In this document: positions 12,098 to 23,105 of the stretch, piece after piece
How positions within the stretch are numbered: the first letter of the stretch is position 1
Layout of the letters: the number at the start of each line of letters is the position of its first letter
Source of the DNA: Dicaeum eximium
Lineage: Eukaryota > Chordata > Aves > Passeriformes > Dicaeidae
Reading direction: 5' to 3'
DNA: 64,000 nt
Assembly: GCA_013396995.1 (NCBI GenBank)
Contig: VWZP01010964.1
Coordinates: 23,059 to 87,058, forward strand
Translations under genes and position numbers: made by a program
The notes under the pieces: generated by a model
What the model saw: only the letters and a program-made list of their open reading frames with translations
Databases searched by the model: none
Told to the model about the DNA's origin: nothing

Positions 12098-12659
12098 AAT
12101 GTGTGTTCATTGGCTGATCCATAGAATTTAGACTAGCAAGGTGGTAAGGCCACAGCCTACACTTCTTCCTTTGGTTGCCAAGGGGGCACAGCCAAAAAGC
12201 ACCAGCCCCATGAGTGCTTCCCACACTTGTGAGGGCACAACACCCCTCATGCTGTGAAGCCAGGCATCCCCTGCACAACTGAAAACAGCCTTTGTTCCTC
12301 TGTGAAGGAGCACATGCTGCCCCTGAGCAATCCACAGCCTTGCTGAAAATTCGTATCACCATTCCCATGCTTGCTGCACATGGTCTCCCAAACTGTATCC
12401 TGGGCAAAATGCACATTGGACCAGACCCATGCCCTCTCCATCCTATACCCAGACCATTGTCCCAGCAGCAGGCCTGACCTTTGGATGAGAAAGCAAGGGT
12501 CCTGCTTGCACCACACTTTTCAAAGAGCACATTAACCCTGATTGTCTTGGCTAACTCTCTGGAATTTCCTTCCTTGCCCCGGAGACAGAGCATTCTGTGG
12601 AAATGAAAATTAATACTTACAGGCGACTAGAGTTTGGGTGTGTTTTCAATTATATATTG

Positions 12660-12685
12660 AAAAAAAAAAAGAGAGAGCGAGAGAG
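12660..12685. repeat. A-run plus GA microsatellite
   Basis: Eleven A are followed by gagagagcgagagag. This is simple sequence. Confidence 0.85.
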
Positions 12686-12689
12686 TGGA

Positions 12690-12768
12690 AATTCAGTGGC
12701 TGTTACAAATAAGCCCATTTTAATTGTAAATTTATTTAGCAGGAGGTGGAATTAATCACCTAAAAGAG
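12690..12768. promoter_or_regulatory. candidate conserved noncoding element
   Basis: The block contains several homeodomain-type cores (ttttaattgtaaat, ggaattaatcac) around an aaataagcccatt string and is free of recognisable repeats. It lies between two simple-sequence tracts. The call rests only on motif density and repeat-free composition. Confidence 0.2.
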
Positions 12769-13769
12769 AACGGGGGGGGGAGAGCCCCAACGCTGCACAC
12801 AAAGCAAGGAAAGTGCGAATCACACAGTTGGCATGAGATCCCATTTCATTTTTGTTAAGTGCAGGGGTTTTAAGTCCCTGAATATCTCACTGTTCTCTCC
12901 CTCCTGTTCTCCAGAGGGAGAACAAATGCAAATGGTGTCGTGTTAGAAGGGGCTAAAAGGGCACCCTGTAATAATCCAGTGCAAGAAACCCCATGGATTC
13001 ATCAAGGAGGGAAGGTGTAACAGCCTTCAGGAAGCCTGCAATAGCCTCTGTGTACACATAACACCTCCAAAGGAATTTTCTGCAGCTATTCAAGAACAGA
13101 CCCAGGTCTATTCACCCCAGTTTCACCCCATAGCTTGCACATGCCTAGGCAGCACTCAGAGAAGCACAACAGAGGGCTGTACACACTGAAACAGCCCCAG
13201 CCAGATGTAAAATAGGCTCTGTTCTTTCTCCCCTCGTGCTGGTGTTGGGTTTGACAGTCTTTCCTCAGCCTGTACCCCACAGCACAGCGCAGCAAGAGCA
13301 CGAACAAGCCCCCAGCAGCAACCAGTCACTTTATAACTCTTCCCCACACCACACCTACGTCTTTTCCACACCAGACAAGGACAGGAGAGACCAGGCAAGA
13401 ACCTGGCACCCAAAATTCTCCAGCAAGCTCTTAGGCTGCTTCCAATGCAGCCAAGTCCCAGCAGATGTGGCCACAGTACAGCAGGCTGCAGGCAGGATGA
13501 AGATCCCATTTGTGGAGTGGAGGCTGAGGTGTGGGTCAGCTCCAACATGTTTTCCACACACATTTTCTTTGAAGGCTGTGAATTAATTTTGCGTGGCCAA
13601 TCTCACTGTCATTTCAGATTCCTGCTCCACTAACTTTCAAGGTTTAGCTGTGCAAATAGAGGAAATATATTCCATGTTTCCAGCCAGTGCTTGTCACATC
13701 AGTGAGCATTGAAACCTTCTATTATCAATGAATTTGTTCAGCTACTCCTTGGAACTGCCTGTGGCTGCA

Positions 13770-14012
13770 CCTCCCTTGATATGCTGGCAATGCTCTCCCT
13801 TGTGCACCCCTAATGCACCATTGGCCTTCTTGTCACCCAGGGCACTGCTGGCTCATGGAGAGCTTGTCCACCAGGACAGTCAGGTCCTTCTCTGCAGTGC
13901 AGAGCTGATTTCCACCAGGTCAGTCCCCAGCCTGTACTGGGCTCAGCTTATTCTTCCCCAGGTGCAGAACCCTCCATTTGCCTCTGTTGAACTTCAAACA
14001 GTTTAGCTTATC
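13770..14012 (-). mobile_element. CR1 LINE fragment from the ORF2 region
   Basis: On the minus strand the sequence reads as the CR1 ORF2 section that encodes an FN(K/R)GK...VLHLG-like motif (near 13960-14000), followed by the 'gacctgactgtcctggtgga' and 'atgagccagcagtgccctgg' blocks. It lacks the 3' UTR and tail, so it is an internal fragment or one whose 3' end has decayed. The frame contains disruptions and encodes nothing complete. Confidence 0.85.
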
Positions 14013-15269
14013 CATTACCAAGAAGCTTTTTAAAATTTGAATTGCACTCTACAACCAAGCACCTCCTTTTCAGGTGTTGCTTACAATATTTCTATTTCCA
14101 GAGCCAAGTTTCTGACCAAAAGGAGAGGGATCACCAGACCACTTAGTCACCTCCTGTGAGCAATCTGCATATGACATTTAAATACCCTGTTGGTTTTTTT
14201 TTTTAATTATTAGTATTGCAATCTGGCTCTGTGTGATGCACTAAGAAGAGTGTGTTGCCCAAGTTTCTGCAGGAGCCCAGTTTTGAAACTGCTACATGCA
14301 AGAACAAATATCAGCTGTGACTGTGAGAAAAAACATGGGTCTCATCCAAGTGACCACTGATTGCTCTACATGAGCAATAAGTCAGTTTGACTCTTGAAAA
14401 ACATACACCTCTCTCAGTTACAGGGTTTATCCTATAGGGGGAAAAATAAATCTCTTTTCAGTGTACAAGTAGGACTGAGAATCATTTATCCATCCTTTTG
14501 GCCAAAGCTTCAAGCCAAAAACATTTTTTTTGTGTGTGTTGAAGCAGTAATTTTGTACAGCTTTCCTTAGATGTGAGGAAGATATCAACCCCCCAAAATG
14601 GCATGGAAGGCCTCACACAAAAGCACTTATTTAGTTTTTGAGGCTGCAAAACTGATTTTCTAAGCTACTTTCTAGGAAACACTCTGTGAACCATGAAGCA
14701 TTTCTCAAGAGGAAAGAGCTGAGCAGAGGGTTTGTGACACTGAAGAAAATCTCCTACTGCCCCAGATTTGCTGCACAGTCTGCTAGCTCACAGTCCTTCC
14801 AGAACTAGTTCTTCTGACACCCTCCACACCAGGGGAATGCCAAATTCCTCACTGCATGAGAGACAGGCCTTAGATACCCAAAGCAAAACAAGATCACCAA
14901 CACATGATCCTTGTTAGCACCTTCACTGTTGGGTGTGAATGCCTCACCACAGGAGAGGAGGCAGGAGCCGGCAAAGGAGATGGGTGGCAAAGAAAGAAAA
15001 AAAAAAGGGAAAAGCAACAATTACAGTTATGTTGTGCACCTGCCAGAAAGGTTGAGGGACTGAAGGTGAATTATGCCACAGAATTAGAGGCTGTAGCATT
15101 GCAGAATGGTAACAGGTCCCTGCACCATAAAGGCACAGGCTGCATTTGAAATTAAACTTAGTGCTCTCCCTAGGATTCCAGCATCCTGATACTTTTGTTA
15201 CAAACTCACTTTCTGATGGAATAAAGCAAGCTTTCAAGCATCTATCTACAGGCAGTTGTCCTGATGGAC
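14013..15269. other. unique sequence, no gene seen
   Basis: There is a T11 run at 14194-14204. A purine-rich tract at 14990-15015 interrupts otherwise ordinary sequence. No repeat family or coding signal is recognised. Confidence 0.55.
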
Positions 15270-15437
15270 AGTATGTCCAGGGAAGTGGTGAGATCACAGC
15301 TCCTGAAACTGTTCAGGAAACATGCAGATGTGGTGCTTAGGGACATGGTTTCATCGTGGACCTTGCAGTGGTAGGTTAATTAAGTAATTGGACTCAATGA
15401 TCTTAGAGGCCTTTTCCAACCTTAATGATTCCATATA
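15270..15437 (+). mobile_element. CR1 3' UTR fragment
   Basis: It follows the CR1 3' order: 'cacagctcctgaaactgttc', 'agggacatggttt', 'ttggactcaatgatcttaga', 'ggccttttccaaccttaa', then 'tgattccatat' as a degenerate tail. The 'atcttagaggccttttccaac' variant belongs to an older-looking CR1 subfamily than those with 'gtcccttccaacccaaacc'. Confidence 0.88.
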
Positions 15438-16107
15438 TACATGCATGGCATGTACAGATTATAGAGCTGGTTAATTGATAACTCTCATCCAGATTGATGG
15501 ACATGATCTGTGAAATTTAATTTTTCAAATTATTTGGCTTAAACATGAGATCTGCAGAGAAAAAGGAGGGGAAAAACCCTCATGATTTTTGAGGGATGGA
15601 CAAGCAATTTCTGAAAGTGGGGTCTGGCCATGCTTTCAAAAGATTTGTGGTGGGCTTCCTGTCTCCATTTAAAATCTGTTATTACTATACCAAATGCTTA
15701 CTGTTTGCCAGTGAAGGTAGTGGCCAATCCTTGCTGTTTGCAAGCAGTTCCTAAAAATTATAAGGAGTTACAGAGCTTAGGAGCATTTGCAGAATCTTCC
15801 TCCTAGTGCCTACATTTGCTATAGGCTATTTATTTCAGGGTAACCTCAATGCTTCTGTGTAGTTCCTACCCCTGTGCTCATGACACACCCATGAGCCTGC
15901 CAAGCACTAGAGATGTTCATGACACTTTCCTGCCCACACCCCCTTCATCCCTTCACCCTCTCCATGCAGCACCAGCTCAAGGCCAGCATGGCTGCAAATG
16001 AGTTCAGTTTCAAAGTACTGGCAGTGATGCAGCACTGATTGCATTTGCCCAGTCAAACCAGGTAAAAATCATTCCCATGTATTTTCTTCAGAGCAGCAGC
16101 CTAGAAA
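15438..16107. other. unique sequence, no gene seen
   Basis: Nothing recognisable on either strand. Confidence 0.55.
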
Positions 16108-16294
16108 CATGGAATCACAGTTTGGGTTGGAAGGCACCAACTTGGTTCCAAACCTCCCACCCTCCACTATCCCAGGTTTCTCCAAGCTCCATCCAACCTG
16201 GCCTTGGACGCTGTCAAAGATGGGGCATAAACAACTTCTCTGGGCAACCTGTGCCAGGGCCTCACCACCCTCACAGGGAAGAATTTCTTCCATA
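16108..16294 (-). mobile_element. CR1 3' UTR fragment
   Basis: The minus strand starts with 'ggaagaaattcttccctgtg', continues through 'ccctggcacaggttgcccag', 'gtccaaggccaggttgga' and ends with 'aacccaaactgtgattccat'. This is the CR1 3' UTR in reverse orientation with a well-preserved tail. It is non-coding and inactive. The open frames on both strands in this interval are accidental. Confidence 0.92.
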
Positions 16295-19221
16295 AAACAA
16301 CCGAATCCATTTCACCAGGCAGGTAAAGGCTGTAAACAAATTTATTTAGAGAATATCAGTGGCACTAATTTATGTGCTCTTCAATAGAAATATGTGGGTG
16401 CATTTGTTACCAAACCCCAGGAATCAGTTAGAGATGTGCATCACTCAGAACCCACTGGGGCTTTGCACAATGTTCTGAGCACTGCAAGCCAAATGTAACA
16501 CCTTCCTCTGTTGTGCAATTGCACTGAAGAAACACCAGCTCTTTACAATTTTTAAGAAAATAAGTAGGGAAAAAAAAGGGACAAAAGGGATTCTATAAAT
16601 CACCTGCCATATCTGGGAGAAATGCACAGTAAAAGAAGCATGATAAATCCTTCAATCAAAAAGGAACATTTCAGCTGTAAGTAATTTTTTGCTGCTGTTT
16701 AAGCCCTAAGAAAAATTATAGCCAGACACACAAATATGATTATGTTGAGAAGTGCTGCAGGTGGGTATTACTAAAACAATTATCACAAGGAATAGAAATT
16801 TAAGAGGAGAGTGAAAGGACTGGTATGAAAGAATCCCAAAGACAAAAACAAGCCATGACCCCACCACTTGCAACACAGATATCAATATGTGGGAACCAAA
16901 TCCCTTTGGCACATCAGCATTGTGCAGCCGGAAACTTGTGAAACTCGTTCCACTGGTCCACAAATGCAGCACAGGAGATGCAGCCAGAGCAGGGAACACA
17001 GAGAAATGACACCAGGGAAAAGTGGGGTTATGGACAGGGCACCAGCAAATTAAGCCAGGAAGAAATTAAATTGAGAGGAAGCAGGAATGGGCAGTTATAG
17101 ATGACATCGCAGCTCCTGCTGTGAACTCTCTGCCCCAAGAGGGCTCTCAGCCTTCAGCAATTGTCTTTCTGCAGGTATCCCTGCTCCACTTCAAGAGTGC
17201 ACACCCTGTGCAGAACCAGAGAAAGGGCTCAGAGTCCAGCAGGATGCTCCATTAAAAAATAATGTAATCCAAATTAACTTGGGTTGCACCAAGTTCTGAC
17301 AAACCCCTAATGACAAAGGAAAGGAAGATTTCTTCATCTATACATTGCAAAAAAAAAAAAGTCCAGTAATTGCCACTGCTCCTTCATCAACAACCCCTTT
17401 TCCCTTGCATCTCCCATGCAGCAGATCATGCTCTCCCCCCTCCACGGACCAGCATCATCAGACACAGTTATAGGATCACACAGCACCAATGCCAGTGGCA
17501 AAAATGGAGAATTCAAACCCAAGTAGCAACAGATGTCTCATTTACAAATTACCACAATTTCACAAGACAGCAGGAAAAAATGACCAATTTAGAGACTCTC
17601 ATTGAGGTATTTCATTCCCCTCTCCATTGATTCACCAGCCTAAATCTTACAGTGTGTTTTTGGTGAAGGAGCAGGGACAAAAGAGACGCTTTCTACCCTA
17701 TCCACCATTTTAAGGATGCAAGACCATCCTCGGTGCTTTACAACAAGGTCCACTGGGCTTTGTAGGCAGCTTTTTAAAATTTGCATGGTTTATAAAATGA
17801 AAGAAAAAAAAAATCACCTTCTCAGTCCTGCAACATACAGATTTATGTTATGGCATCTGGATCCTTGGGGTAACCTAGCACATTATGCCACCACTTGGCC
17901 AAATCTGGAGGAGTTTTTTCGTGCTCAGCAGAACTGTTTTACACCAGGGCTTGTTCTTCAAAGCCCCTCATGCTGCCTGTGCTGTCCTTCTGATCACAGG
18001 ACTTTTGTGTGACTGTCCCAGTGTCATAGTCATGTGAGGAGGGGTGACTCAAGAAACAAAGTCTTCCCAGAGCTGCAACTCTCCAAAAGCAGTGCTGACA
18101 ACAGTCTGATCATCCCAATTCTGTCAGCCAGCTGGTTATGCCTTGGAAAGCACCTGATCTTCCAATTTAAATGTCTTTTCATCACCCCAGTGGCAAATGA
18201 CCTCCAGCTCTATAAACAGCACTGGGCTCACAGCAGAAGCCCCGTGTCAGCCAGCCCATCACAGCACATGCAAAGGCTTTTTCTTGAAAAGAGGACCAGA
18301 GAAGTGCTCAAAGGGCACCTGTGGACAGTTAGCAGTAGATAAGGACTGTGTTTGCTCAGACATACACAAATTCAGGGTTGACTAAGCACAAAAAAATATG
18401 GATCATGCCTACCTGGGCAAGTCTATAAATAATCCCAGTGGATGGAGCACACTTACTGACAATTTACCTGTGGAGCTGAGAGCTGCAGTATCTATCAGAC
18501 AATGCTAATGTCCTCAGATTTTAAGGGATTGAGTCTTAAGGGACATCAGCAACTGCACTACCCCTGTAGCATTTTAACAGTTCAATAGCAGTGAGGGAGC
18601 TGCCTCTTCATGTACCCGTGTCCTCTTCCCTCCCAGGTGAACAATACCAACACTAAACCTGACGTGTCTGCAACTCAACAGAATTATTGTGCAAGAGAGA
18701 GGCTCTCAAGTGCCTCTGGCTTTTTGCACAGAGCCACACAAGGACATGTTCTGTGGCTGTGCCTAGGAGCTGAGGACACATGGCAGCCCATACACAGCCA
18801 CTGGGCCATTACAGGCATCAGAGGGACTAAATTCACAGAAAAACACCTTCAAGAGTCTTCCTGGACAAGATTTCTAGGTAATAGCAAAAGCTGTCTGAGA
18901 TATGGGCAGACATTAGCCCTGCATGAGAGAACCCCAGGACCCAAACAGGACCTCAGCACCCTTCCTGTCACTGCAGGCAGAACCCAGACATGTTATCCAC
19001 TCCCACCCAGGGAAAGCTGAACATCAGATTAGGAAGACAGACTTGTGTTAAAACCTTGCTTTGTCCTTGGGCACATTAAAGATGATGCACCTTCCATAGC
19101 TATCAGGGAGTTACACTGCTCATACGGAAAATATCTTCATAAAAGCAAAAATCCCAAGTGCACACTGTGAGTACGGGCACACCAGAAGATTCCACACCAT
19201 TCCTTTCATTAGGGATGGGGC

Positions 19222-19241
19222 AAAAAAAAAAAAAAAAAAAA
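19222..19241. repeat. A20 homopolymer
   Basis: A run of 20 A follows a single C. No retrogene or SINE body is recognisable upstream. It is simple sequence and a likely place for sequencing length errors. Confidence 0.85.
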
Positions 19242-19840
19242 TCCTGTTTGATCTGCAGTGGGAAGGGGAACAGGGCATGAATGCCCTCATTCAGCTGCAA
19301 TTAACTCGGGCTGCTCGTTAGCTTCAGTACACCAAGAGGGAAAATCTTGGAAAGCCTCAGCCAGGGATAACTGGGTGGGTTTGGGATGGAGGGAGCAAAT
19401 CTTCCCCTACGACAGCTTAATAGTACCACCTGCTGGAGAAAGCCAAATTTGCTCTGCCACTCCAGAGTGGGGCTGCAGAGGGATGCCAGGAAACACAGTG
19501 AAAGAAGATAAAGATATAACAGGACTCTTCAGACTTATTTTCCTATACAAACTGAATTCACGAGGTGCTCAGTGAGGGTGAAAAGCACACTGGGACCAAG
19601 CAGTTTAGTTCAGGTCTCCCACTACAAACCCACTCCCACGTGGCCAGCAAAGAGGCCCATGGAGTTGGGCAGGCAGCTCCTCTTGAGTAGCTTTTTTTAT
19701 TTTATCACAAAATAAAATAAGCAGCAGCCTCCAAGGACTTGTCAGGAGGCAACCAGGCAGCTAACATCAACATACACAGTACAAACAAGTGTGTCCCAGT
19801 GATAGACATCTCCAAGTAGAGAAATTTCACAGCTAGATGT

Positions 19841-19857
19841 AAAAAAAAAAAAAAAAA
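19841..19857. repeat. A17 homopolymer
   Basis: A run of 17 A after agctagatgt in unique sequence. No element body is recognised next to it. Confidence 0.85.
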
Positions 19858-22824
19858 TCCAGGCCTCTGAAATTGGTATTAACAAAGGAATTATTTGGAG
19901 GAGGCCTGGATGAAAAAGGAAATATAAAAAACTACAGAACTAGAGGACTAAACAAATTCCTATATCCACATATATCTAAGTTTTGAAGTGTTTAATTAGA
20001 GATCTTTCCAGAATCTGCAGACAAAACGTTCATTTTTGACAATGCAAGGGTTTCATTACACTTAAGTAGCCTCATTATGCAGTTCCATCCTGGTGTTGAA
20101 TCAATTAAGCATGGCAGCAATAAAGCAAAGTGGAACTAAAACTAATGTTCTAGTGGGAGCTAAATCACCAGGATTATTCAGAGTGAAATGCTGCTTAAGG
20201 AGACCCAGGGAAGTTTATTTACACTGGCGATTGTTCCTGTGCTGTGCCACGCAACCTGGAGAGCCTGACCTACTGCTGCACCCCTCCAAGCAGCAGCAAA
20301 TTAAATCCCTAAATCATGGGAGGTGTTTGCACTCTCATAGCTAATTTAGGGCTCTGAGTAACCTTATTTTTTATGTATTATACAGATAACTCAAATAAAT
20401 ATGTTTTAATATTATACATCTAAAATAAAAATCTATCTAAATTAAAGCACTAAGGGAAAGACTCATTCAAAACCAGCAATATCTTAACAAGGAAAAGGTA
20501 AATAACTTTCACTTTTTTTAAAGTTGTGCAGTGCAAAATCATGAGCAAGAGTTTTGGCTAATGCAAATCAAACACTGTTAACTTCTATTCAACTATAACA
20601 ACTTACAGACTCTTCCATAATTTGCCATAGCCACTAATTAGTTTACTAAAGACTCCCTGCCAGTTGTGAACTCCTGAGATGATGAAAGTTGGAGTGCTGG
20701 AGTTTTTTACCGTGCAATTAATTTTTCCATTTGCTGTTTTCTCCCTTCCTTGCTCTTGGCTCAGCTCACACTGCTCTGTCTCTGGATCAAGCTGAGCTCA
20801 GCTCAAGCATGGTGCTGCAGCTCTGTTGTGCTTAGCCCAGGGATTTCTCACCAGATGTTAATGCTGTTTATTAAGAGAAGTGATTGTGAACAGAATTGCT
20901 CTGAATTGCAGCCAAAATAGGCTTTCAATTGCTCGGGCCCTTCAGATCTGCTGGAAAACCAATGCTTGGGTTTGAAAATTTCAAAGTTTGAAACAGAAAA
21001 CTGCTTCCATTTGGAAATGCTGGTGGGAGGCAAGTTTGGGGCATGTACCACCTGCTCTCTATATCAACAAAGGGCAAATCAGATTTTACCTCTGAGTGTT
21101 TGGCCCTGGGTATCTTGTCACTGGCAGGGGAAAAAATGAATTATTTTTCCCCTGAAGCAACCCAACCAGATCCTCAAGCTGTTGCTGTGACATCCTGCTG
21201 AAATCAAAATACTCTGGTTTCCCACCACTGCTGGCCCGAGTGAAGTAATTTTTGCATGGAGATATTTACTTTGTGAAAGCTTCAAGTCAAAAGCTTAGTG
21301 CTCCCCCTCAAAAGACAATTTCATGAAAATATTTCCTTAGATTAAGTAATTTTAATAGCATCCCTCTAGATACCATTTACATACCATTTGCCTGGAAGCA
21401 GACCAGCTTCCAGTAGGAAAGCAGGCAGTCCTGACCCAGCATCTCCCAACCATCCTGTGAAGACAGGAATTAAATTAGTCCCTGGTTGACTTTTCAAAAG
21501 TTGCACAATCAGATAGAAAGTCACACCAACTCCTGAGCCAGAAAAGTTTTAAAGTGGGGAGCAGAAAACTACAGCACTGCTTCACCTTTACAGGCCAGCA
21601 GGAGCTTGGCCATCAAGCAAGGAGGGACTGGAGGTGTCGTGATGGGGTGAAGGGTTAATGTGGAGGATGGAGGCTCTGGCTCTGCAGATCCTGCCAGGGT
21701 GGGCTGTGAGGAGCCAAGGAATTGGGTAAGAAAACAGCCTGGCTTCTCTCACAGAGTCACGGCAGCGATACAACCCCGCAGAGTGTTTCCATTGTAAGGA
21801 ATTGGCATTTTCTGATGGAAAAAAACAAAAGTGCTCAATCTGGAAGCAGTTCTGTAGTGAGCACTGCCAGCACCCACTGCAGTCAGGGTGTTTGAGGAGC
21901 CTCTTGCTTTCTCAGGTATCCAAAATGAAATTTCAGTGCCCAGTCTTGGGCTCCCCTGTTCTCACCCATCTTGGCTGTTCTTCAGCTTTCCATAAGATGG
22001 GTCAGCAGCAAACCTTGTGGCCACTGTTCTTTGTGCTGGGGCTGCTCCACATGAGACATCCACAGTCTTGCTTCTTTCCTGGATTTGGGCAGATAGAAGG
22101 TTTGCAGATCCTGTCTCAGGAGGGTATTTTGTTCTTCCATGTCCTTTCTGTTGTTGTTCAGGCTCTGGGAAAGTAAATGTTGTTGTTTCCCAGCCCCTCT
22201 CATGCTTCATGGGGACATTCAGAGCCTGAGGCACCTGAAAAGATGTTGGAAAGGCAGAAACTGCCCACTCTTACCCATGTAAGGAGTACTGGGAAAATTT
22301 TGTATTTGGCCCTGCCAGCAGTGTTGCTTCTAGTCTTTCAGGGGTGCAAAGCATCCTGGTGATGCCTTCTCCTGGAGCACATCCCACGTGGATGTGTGGA
22401 AACTGCCAGGGCTGAGGGCCCAGCGTGAGCAGCAAACTGGGCAGCGAGCAGAGGAACTGCTCCAGCTGGCAGATCTTTCCTTGTGCTGCTCCCACTCAGC
22501 TCCACACATCTCTAAAAGACTTTGAGAAAGTTCAGGCCTGTCCAGAAGCCCCTTTGAGCTTCCCCAGCAGAGAGCCCCATAGCTTCTGTCCCACAGCTCG
22601 GGCTAAAGCTCACTCCAAAGGCCTCTCTTCTGGGGAGCACTGTCAAGAAAACAATCCCTCTCTAGATGTGGCATCCTGTGCCCTTCTTGGACCAGCAGGG
22701 AAGCCCCAGTTCCTTTCTCTTTCTCACAGGCATCTCTGCAATGTCTTCCACTGCCTCCCCAGCCCCATCCCTCACTCTCCAGACAGATTTTTCCCCCCTG
22801 CCATGGGCTCCAGGGAAGATTTTC

Positions 22825-23105
22825 ACAGAATCATTTAGTTTGGAAAAGACCTTTAAGATCATTGAATCCATCTGTTAACCTCACACTGCCAAGTACTAAA
22901 CTGTGTCCCTAAATGTCATGTCTACCTATTTTTTGAGCACTTCCAGGGACAGTGACACCATCACTTCCCTGGGCAGCCTTTCCAAGGCTTGACCAACTTT
23001 TCAGTGAAGAAATGTTTCCTAATATCCAATCCAAACCTTTCCTGAGGCAACCTGAGGACACTTCCTCTTCTCCTGTCGCTTGTTACCCTGGAAGAAGAGC
23101 ATTTT
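22825..23105 (-). mobile_element. CR1 3' UTR and ORF2-end fragment
   Basis: On the plus strand the copy reads backwards from its 3' end: 'cagaatcatttagtttggaa', 'aagacctttaagatcattga', then 'cacttccagggacagtgac', 'ccctgggcagcctttccaa', 'gaagaaatgtttcctaatat' and 'aacctttcctgaggcaacct'. This is the classic reverse CR1 order. The 5' end is truncated near the ORF2 stop. It is inactive. Confidence 0.93.

Larger units (their letters stand above)
12098..13769. other. unique sequence with simple repeats
   Basis: The 172-codon minus-strand frame at 12075-12593 overlaps a CR1 end, lacks any recognisable domain and is not supported as a gene. From 12660 there is an A11 run followed by (GA)n, and a G9 run lies at 12772-12780. 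A conserved-looking block between them is listed separately. Confidence 0.55.
16295..22824. other. long unique tract, no gene seen
   Basis: I found no repeat family in this 6.5 kb and no coding signal. Simple sequences: A12 at 17349-17360, A20 at 19222-19241, A17 at 19841-19857. 20340-20660 is AT-rich. All open frames are shorter than about 140 codons and overlap on both strands. A CpG or promoter signal is not evident. Confidence 0.5.

Noticed and set aside
12075..12593. 172-codon minus-strand frame
   Set aside because: It begins in ordinary sequence, ends at a CR1 tail and shows no recognisable domain.
19222..19241. Poly-A tail of a processed pseudogene
   Set aside because: No retrogene body can be recognised upstream on the plus strand or downstream on the minus strand.
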